Below, piece by piece: positions 1-9,676 of a stretch of 58,794 nucleotides of DNA. The notes under the pieces are model-generated. The model saw nothing but the letters and a program-made list of their open reading frames with translations. It made no database searches and had not been told where the DNA came from. The first letter of the stretch is position 1; each line of letters starts with the position of its first letter. The DNA lies in assembly GCA_902793845.1 (NCBI GenBank), contig CADBFE010000002.1, positions 7,157 to 65,950 of the forward strand, read 5' to 3'. A program made the position numbers and the translations under genes. Origin of the DNA: an uncultured Lachnospiraceae bacterium. GTDB taxonomy: Bacteria; Bacillota; Clostridia; Lachnospirales; Lachnospiraceae.

Positions 1-723
1 GAGTGGAGTATCCCCGAGTTTCCCCATCATAAAAAGCATATTATTCTGTACTGCCACGGAGGCGGATACACCTGCGGCAATCTTAATTACGCCAGGATAT
101 TATCCGGCAAGCTTGCGTTAAATACAGGCTTTGAGGTTTTATCCTTTGCATACAGACTGGCCCCTGAGAATCAGTACCCGGCAGCCATCGAGGATGCCAT
201 GAAGGTATGGGATTATCTCATGTACAGAGGATACGGAGCCTCCGATGTGATCATTGCGGGAGATTCCGCAGGAGGCAACATGGCCCTTGAGATATGCATC
301 AGTTTAAAGGATATGGAGAGAAAGATGCCTAGAGCCCTTATCCTCATGAGCCCGTGGACCGATATGAGCATGTCGGGATCTTCATATAAAGTCTGGAAGG
401 AGAAAGATCCCATGCTGAATGAAGATTATATCAAGGCAGTAAGGGGCGCGTACGCCGGAGAGAAGGCTGACTTTAAAAATCCTTCCTTAAGTCCTCTCTT
501 TGCAGATTTAAACGGACTGCCCCAGACCATGATACAGGTAGGCAGCAACGAGATCCTGAGATCAGATAGCGAGAGCCTGGCCAAGAAACTGCGCCAGTGC
601 GGCATATTGGCGAGACTTGAGGTATATAAAGGCGGATGGCATGTATTTCAGCAGATGCCCCTGCCAATCTCTGCGAGAGCCATGAAAGAAATAGGTGATT
701 TCACAGGAGAGATCATCAGATAA
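1..723 (+). CDS. alpha/beta hydrolase, hormone-sensitive-lipase-like esterase (5' truncated by window edge)
   Basis: The reading frame is open from base 1, so the start lies before the window; 240 codons are visible. The HGGGY oxyanion-hole motif lies near bases 55-69. The GDSAG nucleophile elbow has its serine codon at 265-267, and the candidate catalytic histidine (GGWH) is at 640-642. This order is that of the HSL (family IV) carboxylesterase/lactonase group, which hydrolyses small esters in the cytoplasm; the substrate cannot be told. The acidic triad member probably lies in the GSNEIL/SDS stretch near base 550. No signal peptide can be judged because the N-terminus is missing. The next gene starts close to or within its 3' end, suggesting co-transcription with the acyltransferase-like gene. 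Confidence 0.85.
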   Translation, partial: EWSIPEFPHHKKHIILYCHGGGYTCGNLNYARILSGKLALNTGFEVLSFAYRLAPENQYPAAIEDAMKVWDYLMYRGYGASDVIIAGDSAGGNMALEICISLKDMERKMPRALILMSPWTDMSMSGSSYKVWKEKDPMLNEDYIKAVRGAYAGEKADFKNPSLSPLFADLNGLPQTMIQVGSNEILRSDSESLAKKLRQCGILARLEVYKGGWHVFQQMPLPISARAMKEIGDFTGEIIR

Positions 724-754
724 TCACGATATTAAAAGCAAGGAAGTAAAGGTT

Positions 755-2014
755 TTGGAACAGGACAACTGGTACCATCTTGACAATGTAGCAAAAATAT
801 TTTTGGCAAATCATAACAGGCGTGATACGAGAACCATGCGTATCAGCTATACACTCTTTGAGGACGTTGATCCCGATATCCTAAAGGAAGCGCTACTGAA
901 GACCATAAAGAGCCTCAGGCACTTTCAGGTGAGGATCAGGCGCGGACTTTTCTGGCATTATGTGGAGCCTACGGATGTACTGCCGGAGGTCACCGAGGAG
1001 TCAGACAGACCGTGCCCGGAACTCTACGGCAAAAATTACAGAGGCGTCCTCCACTATAAGGTGACATACTATCATAATCGTATTAATCTGGATATGTTTC
1101 ATGGTATAGCAGACGGAACAGGTGCCATGGAATTTCTCAATACCATCGTCTATAACTATCTCACATATAAATATCCTGAGGATATGAAAGGCGTCGTATT
1201 AAACAGCGAGGCCGATCAGGAGTCCAGAAATGTAAACAGCTATCGCCAGTATTATGAGCATTCCGATTCATTCAGGGTATCGGGTGACTCTACAGGCAAG
1301 GCGTATCATGTCCACGGCCTTAAGCTCCCTTACGAGCAGCTCCAGTTCTTTGAGGTCCACATGAATGTAAAGGAAGTGATCGCAAAGAGCAAGGAGTTAA
1401 AAGTATCTCTGACCAGCTACATAGGAGCAAAACTCATGATGGCCCTCCACAGTGATATGCCGGCCATGGCTAAAAAGATGCCGATAACCATATCCATGCC
1501 TGTAAACCTGCGCAATTATTTCCCTTCAGAGACGGCGCGAAACTTTTTTAACAGTGTATCGGTGAGTCATATATTTACGGGGGATGAGACCTTAGAGTCC
1601 CTTGCTCTTGAGTATGATGCCAAGTTCAAGGAGCGTTTAAAGAAAGAAAACCTGACAGAGCAGATGCACAACTTTGAGAGAATAGAGCATATCATGTTTA
1701 CCCGTCTCGTGCCCCTTGCCATAAAGCAGCCTGTCGTTAAATATTTCTCCCGCAAGAGTGCCAAGACGGTATCGGCAGTCATATCCAACATGGGTGCCAT
1801 AAAGCTTCCTGTCCCAATGTCAGAAAAGGTCAAGGAAGTATCGGCATACTGTGCATCAGATGATATTTTTATTGTGGTAAACAGCTACGGAGACGACCTG
1901 GTCATGGGTATCAGTTATCCGTATCAGGCTACAGGTGTATTAAAGACTTTCGTCAGGAGCTTTCATGATGACAGTAGCGAGATACGCGTAGCGGCAACGG
2001 AGGTAGTACGATGA
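755..2014 (+). CDS. alcohol acetyltransferase / condensation-fold acyltransferase-like protein
   Basis: About 419 residues, resembling the alcohol-acetyltransferase-like branch of the CoA-dependent acyltransferase (condensation) superfamily. Family members typically open with a WYxLDNxAKIF motif, seen here as WYHLDNVAKIF. The internal HGIADGTGAMEF stretch matches the HxxxDG catalytic motif, with His as general base. I prefer the TTG at 755, preceded by AGGAAG, because it places the family motif near the N-terminus; a GTG at 695 would add 20 residues and overlap the upstream esterase gene. The stop overlaps the next ATG, so the two are probably translationally coupled. Acyl donor and acceptor are unknown. 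Together with the upstream esterase and downstream membrane protein it forms a compact three-gene unit. Confidence 0.7.
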   Translation: MEQDNWYHLDNVAKIFLANHNRRDTRTMRISYTLFEDVDPDILKEALLKTIKSLRHFQVRIRRGLFWHYVEPTDVLPEVTEESDRPCPELYGKNYRGVLHYKVTYYHNRINLDMFHGIADGTGAMEFLNTIVYNYLTYKYPEDMKGVVLNSEADQESRNVNSYRQYYEHSDSFRVSGDSTGKAYHVHGLKLPYEQLQFFEVHMNVKEVIAKSKELKVSLTSYIGAKLMMALHSDMPAMAKKMPITISMPVNLRNYFPSETARNFFNSVSVSHIFTGDETLESLALEYDAKFKERLKKENLTEQMHNFERIEHIMFTRLVPLAIKQPVVKYFSRKSAKTVSAVISNMGAIKLPVPMSEKVKEVSAYCASDDIFIVVNSYGDDLVMGISYPYQATGVLKTFVRSFHDDSSEIRVAATEVVR

Positions 2015-2667
2015 AGATATGTCCCCATTGCAAAGTAAATATAGAAGGTTCGGTCCAGATATGCCCTTTATGCCAGAATTATCTTGAGGGCGAGGATACG
2101 CCGGACAAGTGGCCACATGCCACCCAGCTAAAAAAACAGTCGCTCCTTTACAAGATCCAGCTCTTTATCATGATAGCGGCGGCCATGGTCTGCCTGTCCC
2201 TTGATTTTATGATGGATTTATCCGGAGACCTTCACTGGAGTCTTTTGGTGGTGTCCGCTGTTATAGCAGTGCAGTTAACCATACGTCATATATTCAGGAC
2301 ATGGTTTAATTTATCAAGAGCCATATCCATATCGATATTTTATGTCAGCGTCCTTTTGATGATACTGTTTGCCTATATAGGATTATGGAATGTATGCATA
2401 CTGATCATACTCCCAATACTCTGGACGACCCTGCTTGTCATAGACCTGATCCTCGTATTTCTTGATAAATCAGGCAATGCCATGGCATATCTGCTCATAG
2501 TATTTTTCGTAAATATTTTCTTTTACTGGCTCGTGCTCTCTGTCACAAAAGAGGCTCATATCGTATGGTCTATCAGTCTGATGATCACGGCTGTTGCGCT
2601 CATTGCCATAGCTGTATTTAAAAACAAGAGCATGATCCGCGAGATCCAGAAGAGACTCAGCATGTGA
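2011..2667 (+). CDS. zinc-ribbon polytopic membrane protein (DUF6320-like)
   Basis: 218 residues. The N-terminus carries a CxxC...CxxC zinc ribbon (CPHC near residue 4, CPLC near residue 18). It is followed by about six hydrophobic segments from residue ~45 to ~205 and a short basic tail. The ATG overlaps the stop of the acyltransferase gene (ATGA), implying coupled translation. The esterase, acyltransferase and zinc-ribbon membrane protein look like a functional set, perhaps acting on a lipid or envelope substrate. The DUF6320 assignment is from memory of similar neighbourhoods and is not certain. No enzymatic motif is visible. Confidence 0.65.
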   Translation: MKICPHCKVNIEGSVQICPLCQNYLEGEDTPDKWPHATQLKKQSLLYKIQLFIMIAAAMVCLSLDFMMDLSGDLHWSLLVVSAVIAVQLTIRHIFRTWFNLSRAISISIFYVSVLLMILFAYIGLWNVCILIILPILWTTLLVIDLILVFLDKSGNAMAYLLIVFFVNIFFYWLVLSVTKEAHIVWSISLMITAVALIAIAVFKNKSMIREIQKRLSM

Positions 2668-2686
2668 TTTTTTCTTATTAATATTT

Positions 2687-5600
2687 ATGATGCGATTATT
2701 TGAATCTCCCCTCCGGTCATTTAGCTGGTACGGAGAACTTAAAAATAAAATAGCCGGTGACAGGCCGTTTTCTGCAAAACTGACCGGGCCGTCCGGCACC
2801 GAAAAATACCATATCCTCGACAGCCTGTCAGGTGACGGTGGCAATGTCATCGTCGTAGTTGAAAACGATCTGCGGGCCAGGGAAGTCCTTGAGGATTTCA
2901 GATTTTTCAGAAAAGACGTTATTTATTTTCCGCCCAAGGATATGATTTTTTACCAGGCTGATATAAACGGCCGGAGCCAGATCATCGACCGTATGAGAGC
3001 ATTAAAGGCAGTGACAGGTGACAAAAATGTTTCTGTCGTCACCACCATGGATGCCCTTATGATGCCCATGATGCAGGCTGATATATTAAAGTCGTATACA
3101 CTGACTCTTAAAAAAGGTGATGTAGCCGAGACATCGGCATTGGCTTTAAAGCTCATATCCATGGGATATGACAGGGCAGGTCAGGTAGAAAACCCGGGCG
3201 AGTTTTCCATAAGGGGTGATATCGTTGATATATTTGATATCACGGCTGACAATCCCTACCGTATAGAACTCTGGGGTGATGAGATCGAGTCGGTCAGGCT
3301 CTTTGACGCCCTGTCCCAGCGGTCCATAACGGATATCCCCGGGGATGAGGAGATATCGATAATGCCGGCTAAGGAGCTGCTCTTAACGACGGCCCTTAAG
3401 GAAGAGGGCTTTCACGGGATACAGCTCGATGCAAAAAAAGCCATAGAGACATTCAGGGATAAAGGCGAGAGCGAGGCGGCCTTCAGGGTTCAGACCACTC
3501 TTGATGAGATGAGAGTCGAGCTCCTTGAGACCGAAATAGGCATAAATCTCGACAGCTATATCCATTACTTTTTTAAAGATACGGGATCGTTTCTCGATCT
3601 CTTTGATCCGAAAAATACTACAGTATTTTTAGACGAGCCGGAGCGTGTCATGCTCCACGGTACAAACGTGGAGTTTGAGTTTGGCGAGAGCATGAAAAAC
3701 CGCCTTGAGAAAGGCTACGCCCTGCCCGGCCAGCTTTCTATATTAAAGCCGTCATCAGAGATAGCATCAAGGCTCCAGAAGATGAAGCTTATAGGTATAT
3801 CCGCATTTGTGGAGACCGGAGATGTCTTTTCATACGATGAGTATGACGCCGTCACCACCAGGTCCATAAATGCATATACAAAAGGTTTTATCAAAACAGC
3901 CGGTGAACTTGATGCATACAGAAAAAAAGGCGGACGCATCGTAATCGTATCTCCGTCAAGGACAAGGGCAAAGCGTCTTGCCCAGGATTTCCTCGATGAA
4001 GACGTGATAGCCAGCTATACGGAGGATGAGGACAAGATCCTCCAGAAAGGCGAGATATATACATTTTACGGGCATCTTAGCAAGGGCTTTGAGTATCCGG
4101 AGCTCGGATTTATGGTTATCTCCGAGTATGACATATTCGGCCGGGAAAAGTCCGGTAAAAAGCGCAAGGCAAAATATGCTCCCGGTCAGCGTATATCCGG
4201 CATCGATTCCCTGAAAGTCGGCGACTACGTGATCCAGGAAAATCACGGCCTCGGTATATACAGGGGTATCGAAAAAGTCGAGGTGGAAAATATCCGCAAG
4301 GATTACATGAAGATAGAGTACAAGGACGGCGGTATATTATACGTCCTGGCATCAAACTTTGATGGCGTATCGCTCTATGCTTCATCAGATACAAAGCAGC
4401 CCAGGCTTAACAAGCTCGGCAGCGCCGAGTGGAACAAGACCAAGGCAAAAGTAAAACTGGCTGTAGCCGATATGGCCAAGGAACTTGTGGAGCTCTATGC
4501 CCACAGGAGAGAAAAATCCGGCCATGTCTACGGTAAGGATACCGTATGGCAGACTGAGTTTGAGGAATGCTTCCCCTACGAGGAGACGGCAGATCAGCTC
4601 GCAGCCATAAATGCTACCAAGGCAGATATGGAGAGTGACAAGATCATGGACCGCCTTATCTGCGGAGATGTAGGCTTTGGCAAGACTGAGGTCGCCATAA
4701 GAGCGGCTTTTAAGGCTGTCCAGGAGGGTAAACAGGTGGCATACCTTGTGCCCACCACGATCCTGGCCCAACAGCATTTTAATACGTTTAAGGAGCGGTT
4801 TGCGCCCTATCCCATAAAAGTAGCCATGCTCTCAAGATTTTGCACTGCAAAAGAGATAAAAATGGTTACAAAGGACTTAAAATCGGGTATGATTGACATA
4901 GTCATCGGTACCCACAGACTCCTGTCCAAAGACGTGGAATTTAACGACCTCGGACTCCTCATAATAGATGAAGAGCAGCGCTTTGGCGTATCCCATAAGG
5001 AAAAGATAAAGCAGCTTAAGGAGACCGTGGATGTACTGACCCTGACAGCGACTCCGATCCCAAGGACTCTCCATATGAGTCTTATCGGTATCAGGGATCT
5101 GTCACTCCTTGAAGAGCCGCCCCAGGACAGGCTCCCTATCCAGACGTATGTCATGGAGTACAACGAGGAGATGGTCAGGGAAGCCATAGTCAGGGAACTT
5201 GCAAGAGACGGGCAGGTCTACTACGTATATAATTACGTAAATGATATAGAGCGCGTCACGGAGAATCTTAAAAAGATGATCCCCCAGGCCAGGATAGCAT
5301 TTGCCCACGGCCAGATGAACGAGTCTGAGCTGGAGGTCATCATGATGGAGTTTGTAAATCATGAGATAGACGTCCTCGTATCCACCACCATCATAGAGAC
5401 CGGCCTTGACATACCCAATGTCAACACGATGATCATCCATGACAGCGACCGTATGGGTCTCTCCCAGCTCTATCAGCTAAGGGGCAGAGTCGGCAGGTCA
5501 AACCGTACATCGTATGCATTTCTGATGTACAGGAGAAATAAAGTATTAAAAGAAGTAGCCGAAAAACGCCTTTCTGCGATAAAAGAGTTTACGCAGCTCG

Positions 5601-6247
5601 GCAGTGGTTATAAAATAGCAATGAAGGATCTCGAGATAAGAGGTGCCGGAAATGTCCTCGGCAAGCAGCAGCATGGTCATATGCAGGCTGTGGGATATGA
5701 GCTCTACTCAAGGATGCTTGAGGAGGCTGTATCCGATGTAAAGGGCGAGGAGATAAAGCGGGCCAGGACGTCTACCGTGGATCTGTCGGTTGATGCTTAT
5801 ATCCCGGCATCGTATATCGTAAACGAGAGCCAGAAACTCGATATGTACAAGCGTATAGCTGCCCTTCGTACACCGGAGGATGTATCGGATATGACTGACG
5901 AGCTTCGGGATCGTTTCGGCGATGTGCCGAGGGAAGCGGTAAACCTCATCAGGATCGCGGAGATAAAGCAGAGAGCTGCAGAGCTTAATATAAATGAACT
6001 GAAGGGCCACTTTGGCTCTGTCAGGGTGATCATGTATAATGACGCTCCGGTCACAGTTGAAAATATACCCGTATTCTTAAATGAGTACGGCGGGCTGCTC
6101 AGATTTAAGCCTCAGGGTACTCCTGAGTTTCGTCTGACGTATGACCCTGGGGTTTTAATAGAAGAAAACGAAGAGTTACTGTTGCAAAAGGTCACAGAGC
6201 TTCTTGATACCATGAAGATGCTCTATGAACCTGTGATTTACAACTAA
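2687..6247 (+). CDS. mfd: transcription-repair coupling factor Mfd
   Basis: 1186 residues, the usual length. Mfd is a DNA translocase that removes RNA polymerase stalled at lesions and recruits UvrA. In order: an N-terminal UvrB-like module (with MGYDRAGQVENPGEFSIRGD near residue 160-180), the RNA-polymerase-interacting CarD-like domain at ~505-580 (VGDYVIQENHGLGIYRG), and the RecG-like motor. The motor has Walker A GDVGFGKTEV (Lys666), DEEQRFG (Asp761) and motif VI QLRGRVGRS. The C-terminal TRCF domain covers roughly the last 150 residues. The start is ATG 2687, or the adjacent ATG 2690. No good Shine-Dalgarno sequence precedes it; the leader is T/A-rich. It lies 19 bp after the membrane-protein gene. 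Confidence 0.97.
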   Translation: MMRLFESPLRSFSWYGELKNKIAGDRPFSAKLTGPSGTEKYHILDSLSGDGGNVIVVVENDLRAREVLEDFRFFRKDVIYFPPKDMIFYQADINGRSQIIDRMRALKAVTGDKNVSVVTTMDALMMPMMQADILKSYTLTLKKGDVAETSALALKLISMGYDRAGQVENPGEFSIRGDIVDIFDITADNPYRIELWGDEIESVRLFDALSQRSITDIPGDEEISIMPAKELLLTTALKEEGFHGIQLDAKKAIETFRDKGESEAAFRVQTTLDEMRVELLETEIGINLDSYIHYFFKDTGSFLDLFDPKNTTVFLDEPERVMLHGTNVEFEFGESMKNRLEKGYALPGQLSILKPSSEIASRLQKMKLIGISAFVETGDVFSYDEYDAVTTRSINAYTKGFIKTAGELDAYRKKGGRIVIVSPSRTRAKRLAQDFLDEDVIASYTEDEDKILQKGEIYTFYGHLSKGFEYPELGFMVISEYDIFGREKSGKKRKAKYAPGQRISGIDSLKVGDYVIQENHGLGIYRGIEKVEVENIRKDYMKIEYKDGGILYVLASNFDGVSLYASSDTKQPRLNKLGSAEWNKTKAKVKLAVADMAKELVELYAHRREKSGHVYGKDTVWQTEFEECFPYEETADQLAAINATKADMESDKIMDRLICGDVGFGKTEVAIRAAFKAVQEGKQVAYLVPTTILAQQHFNTFKERFAPYPIKVAMLSRFCTAKEIKMVTKDLKSGMIDIVIGTHRLLSKDVEFNDLGLLIIDEEQRFGVSHKEKIKQLKETVDVLTLTATPIPRTLHMSLIGIRDLSLLEEPPQDRLPIQTYVMEYNEEMVREAIVRELARDGQVYYVYNYVNDIERVTENLKKMIPQARIAFAHGQMNESELEVIMMEFVNHEIDVLVSTTIIETGLDIPNVNTMIIHDSDRMGLSQLYQLRGRVGRSNRTSYAFLMYRRNKVLKEVAEKRLSAIKEFTQLGSGYKIAMKDLEIRGAGNVLGKQQHGHMQAVGYELYSRMLEEAVSDVKGEEIKRARTSTVDLSVDAYIPASYIVNESQKLDMYKRIAALRTPEDVSDMTDELRDRFGDVPREAVNLIRIAEIKQRAAELNINELKGHFGSVRVIMYNDAPVTVENIPVFLNEYGGLLRFKPQGTPEFRLTYDPGVLIEENEELLLQKVTELLDTMKMLYEPVIYN

Positions 6248-6263
6248 TAACAGGAGGGTTTTA

Positions 6264-7244
6264 ATGAATTTTGTTTGTTCGGAAAGAAATGGGAAGGCGA
6301 CACCGTTTGGAAAGCATGGCAGACTCCATGTGGACGGCAGACATCTTGTCGATGAAAATGGCGAGGTGGTAGCACTCCACGGTATCAGCACCCACAATCT
6401 GAATTATTATCCTGAATATGTCAACGAGGACGCATTCACCCAGTTTTCCGACGAGTACGGCGTGGATATCATGCGCCTCGCCATGTATACACAGACGGCA
6501 GACGGTGTGCCCGGATATTCAGATACAGATGACGAGGGCCGCAGAAAGCTCGAGGAACTGATGCTCACCGGCGTCCGTATATGTGCATCCCTTGGTATAT
6601 ACTGTATCGTGGACTGGCATATACTCTTTGATTACAATCCAAAGATGAATGAGGATATGTCTGCAAAATTCTGGAACAGCATGGCTCTCAGACTCCGTGA
6701 TTATGACAATGTGATCTTTGAGATATGCAATGAGCCCAACATGAATACGGAGACAGGGGACAAGGCCACGTGGGATGATATCAGGGATTATGCCCATCAT
6801 ATCATTGATGTCATCAGGGATATCGATGAGACCAAGGTCATCATTGTAGGTACTCCCATCTGGTCCCAGCGGGTGGACGATGCGGCTGACAATCCTCTTG
6901 AGTATGATAATATAATGTATACACTTCATTTCTATGCGGATTCTCACAAGGACGAGCTCCGTGGCCGCATGAAATATGCCCTTGATAAAGATCTGCCCAT
7001 ATTCGTCACCGAGTTTGGTATCTGCGATGCATCGGGCAACGGTCCCGTCAACGATACAGAGACAGATATCTGGCTTAAGGAACTTGAAGCAAACGATATC
7101 AGCTATGTCATCTGGAATCTGTCAAACAAGGACGAGACATCAGCCATCCTTAAAACAGGATGTGATAAGGTAAACAACTTTACGTCAGACGACTTCTCAC
7201 CGTGCGGCGAGCGTATGGTCAGGATGATGACGAAATTTAAATAA
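6264..7244 (+). CDS. intracellular GH5-family glycoside hydrolase (cellulase-like)
   Basis: 326 residues with a strong ribosome site (AGGAGGG). The GH5 (beta/alpha)8 landmarks are present: HGISTH near the N-terminus, IVDWHIL, the acid/base Glu157 in CNEPN, HFYAD and the nucleophile Glu250 in VTEFG. The HGxSTH...DWH pattern is like subfamily GH5_2 endoglucanases. Unusually, there is no signal peptide, carbohydrate-binding module or anchor: the protein starts MNFVCSERNGK and looks cytoplasmic. That suggests cleavage of imported beta-glucan oligosaccharides or an endogenous glucan. It lies between mfd and glnN with spacings of 16 and 18 bp, so it is probably part of the same transcript. Confidence 0.88.
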   Translation: MNFVCSERNGKATPFGKHGRLHVDGRHLVDENGEVVALHGISTHNLNYYPEYVNEDAFTQFSDEYGVDIMRLAMYTQTADGVPGYSDTDDEGRRKLEELMLTGVRICASLGIYCIVDWHILFDYNPKMNEDMSAKFWNSMALRLRDYDNVIFEICNEPNMNTETGDKATWDDIRDYAHHIIDVIRDIDETKVIIVGTPIWSQRVDDAADNPLEYDNIMYTLHFYADSHKDELRGRMKYALDKDLPIFVTEFGICDASGNGPVNDTETDIWLKELEANDISYVIWNLSNKDETSAILKTGCDKVNNFTSDDFSPCGERMVRMMTKFK

Positions 7245-7262
7245 TAAAGGAGCGTAGGCGAT

Positions 7263-9383
7263 ATGAATGAGACCGGGAATAACTTTAATGTCGAGGAGAT
7301 ATTCGGCAGCAAAGTATTTACCATCGGCAAGATGAAGGAGAGACTGCCAAAGACTGTTTACAGGGAAGTTGTAAAAGTCATGGGTCAGGGAGGTTCGCTG
7401 TCAAAGACCTCGGCTGATGTGGTAGCAAAAGCCATGAAGGACTGGGCCATCGAAAACGGTGCGACCCATTATACCCACTGGTTCCAGCCCCTTACGGGTA
7501 TCACTGCCGAAAAGCAGGATGCGTTTGTCACTCATCCCGATGAGGAAGGCAAAATGCTTATGGATTTTTCCGGCAAGGAACTTATAAAAGGTGAGGCAGA
7601 TGCTTCATCATTCCCTTCAGGAGGACTCCGTGCCACATTTGAGGCCAGAGGATATACTGTGTGGGATATCACTTCTCCCGTATTTTTAAAGGAAGGTGCG
7701 ACAGGTGTCGTTCTCTGCATACCTACCGCATTTTATTCATATACAGGCGAGGCTCTTGATAAAAAGACTCCGCTCCTGCGCTCGATGGAGGCTGTTTCGG
7801 AGCAGGCTCTCCGTATCATCAGACTCTTTGGAAACAATACTTCAAAAAAGGTTACCGCTTCTGTAGGTCCCGAGCAGGAGTATTTCATCATAGACAGGGA
7901 AAAATATCTTAAGAGAAAAGACCTCATCTTTACAGGCAGGACACTCTTTGGCGCGCCCGCTCCGAAAGGACAGGAACTCGAGGACCATTACTACGGCGCC
8001 ATCAGAGAGCGTATCGGCGCCTATATGAAAGATATCAATATTGAGCTCTGGAAGCTCGGCGTCACAGCCAAGACCCAGCACAATGAAGTGGCTCCTGCCC
8101 AGCATGAGCTCGCTCCCATATATGAGACGGCCAATATTGCAGTAGACCACAACCAGCTCGTCATGGAGACCATGAAAAAGGTTGCGGGCCGTCACGGACT
8201 CACCTGCCTCCTCCATGAAAAGCCTTTTGCGGGAGTAAACGGATCGGGCAAGCACAACAACTGGTCCCTCTCTACAGACGACGGTATCAATCTCCTTGAT
8301 CCCGGTGTCACACCAAATGACAATATCCAGTTCCTGCTGGTACTGGCATGTATATTAAAAGCAGTCGATACCCATGCGGACCTGCTCCGTCAGAGCGCCG
8401 CAGATGTGGGCAACGATTTAAGACTCGGTGCCGATGAGGCTCCGCCGGCTATCCTCTCCGTATTCCTCGGAGACCAGCTTGATGATGTGGTAGCCCAGCT
8501 CGTCGAGACAGGTATTGCGGATCACTCCATCCAGGGAGAGAAGCTCGTGACAGGTGTATCCACACTCACCGATATCCAGAAGGATGCGACAGACAGAAAC
8601 AGGACATCACCTTTTGCCTTTACAGGCAACAAGTTTGAGTTTAGAAGCGTGGGCTCAAGCGATTCCATCGCAAGCCCCAACACTACACTTAATGCCATTG
8701 TTGCCGAAAGCTTCTGCGAGGCAGCAGACGAGCTTGAAAAGGCAGACGATTTTGAGCAGGCTGTTCACGATATGATCAAAAAGTATCTCTATGAGCACAG
8801 ACGTATCATATTTAACGGCAACGGATACTCAAAGGAGTGGGTAGAGGAAGCAGCCAGAAGAGGCCTCCCCAACATTCCTTCAATGGTAGAGGCAGCAGAG
8901 GCGTTAACTACCGAGAAATCGATCAGACTCTTTGAAAAGTTTGGTATTTATACAAAGGCAGAGCTCGTCTCAAGACAGGAGATCACTTACGAGACATACT
9001 CAAAGTATATCAATATAGAAGCAAAGACCATGATCGACATGGCATCAAAGCAGTACATACCTGCAGTAATAGGCTTTACAAAAAATCTCGCCGATACGAT
9101 AGTGGCACTAAACAGTATAGGTGCTGACTGCGCAGTTCAGAAAAAACTGTTATCGGATGTGAGCGGTAAATTAAACGAGGCGACAGATGCTTTAAATGCA
9201 CTCTCAGAAGTTGTGGTAAGAGTTGAGAAGCTCCCGACAGAAAAGGAAAAGGCATTTGCATTTAAGGATGAAGTCAAGCCTGCAATGGACAGTCTCCGTG
9301 CACCCATCGACGCTCTTGAGATGATGGTCGATGAAAAGCTCTGGCCGGTACCTAATTATGATGAGCTTATCTTTGAGGTATGA
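7263..9383 (+). CDS. glnN: glutamine synthetase type III
   Basis: 706 residues, the characteristic long GSIII form. It makes glutamine from glutamate, ammonia and ATP in the cytoplasm. Recognisable elements include the N-terminal GSIII block with THYTHWFQP near residue 60, the Glu-rich active-site strand GPEQEYF, KTQHNEVAPAQHELAPIYE, and NGSGKHNNWS of the catalytic barrel. The C-terminal ~150 residues are the helical GSIII extension. A ribosome site (AAAGGAG) precedes ATG 7263. It is the last gene before the secretion locus, and a strong stem-loop with a T-run follows, insulating it from the downstream operon. Confidence 0.96.
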   Translation: MNETGNNFNVEEIFGSKVFTIGKMKERLPKTVYREVVKVMGQGGSLSKTSADVVAKAMKDWAIENGATHYTHWFQPLTGITAEKQDAFVTHPDEEGKMLMDFSGKELIKGEADASSFPSGGLRATFEARGYTVWDITSPVFLKEGATGVVLCIPTAFYSYTGEALDKKTPLLRSMEAVSEQALRIIRLFGNNTSKKVTASVGPEQEYFIIDREKYLKRKDLIFTGRTLFGAPAPKGQELEDHYYGAIRERIGAYMKDINIELWKLGVTAKTQHNEVAPAQHELAPIYETANIAVDHNQLVMETMKKVAGRHGLTCLLHEKPFAGVNGSGKHNNWSLSTDDGINLLDPGVTPNDNIQFLLVLACILKAVDTHADLLRQSAADVGNDLRLGADEAPPAILSVFLGDQLDDVVAQLVETGIADHSIQGEKLVTGVSTLTDIQKDATDRNRTSPFAFTGNKFEFRSVGSSDSIASPNTTLNAIVAESFCEAADELEKADDFEQAVHDMIKKYLYEHRRIIFNGNGYSKEWVEEAARRGLPNIPSMVEAAEALTTEKSIRLFEKFGIYTKAELVSRQEITYETYSKYINIEAKTMIDMASKQYIPAVIGFTKNLADTIVALNSIGADCAVQKKLLSDVSGKLNEATDALNALSEVVVRVEKLPTEKEKAFAFKDEVKPAMDSLRAPIDALEMMVDEKLWPVPNYDELIFEV

Positions 9384-9467
9384 CAGGGAAATTCTATGCC
9401 GTTTGGTTAAACAATTAAAGAATGTTTTATAGTATAAATTCATGGGGGAAATTTTAGTATCGGAATC

Positions 9468-9546
9468 AATCATCTTAAAAGTAATAGGACTTTTTGTTCT
9501 GCCGTCTTTAGACGTACTTTTAAGATGATTTTTTGATTTTTTTTCG
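9468..9546 (+). terminator. Rho-independent terminator after glnN
   Basis: A perfect 16-bp inverted repeat (9468-9483 with 9515-9530) brackets a 31-nt loop. The loop itself holds a small GTCT/AGAC hairpin near 9504-9513. The right arm runs straight into TTTTTTG followed by eight Ts. The position, 85 bp after the glnN stop, fits intrinsic termination. The unusually long AT-rich stem could also stabilise the 3' end of the mRNA. Confidence 0.8.
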
Positions 9547-9594
9547 AAACTTTCTGTAAAATATCTTTTATCATCTATTCTCCCCGTAAAAGTG

Positions 9595-9626
9595 CAACGA
9601 TTTTGCAACACTTGATAATGTATTAT
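9595..9626 (+). promoter_or_regulatory. P1: SARP-type tandem-repeat promoter of the effector operon
   Basis: Heptamer repeats CAACGAT (9595-9601) and CAACACT (9606-9612) are spaced 11 bp start to start. The second ends exactly 8 bp before a -10 hexamer TATTAT (9621-9626). There is no good -35 hexamer at the normal place, as expected for an activator-dependent promoter. The predicted start near 9633 leaves a leader of about 44 nt before ATG 9677. The same layout recurs at three other places in the locus. Confidence 0.7.
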
Positions 9627-9676
9627 CAATGCAGAATTAGTCATATTACGCATGTAAGCGATTGGAGGTTTTCATT

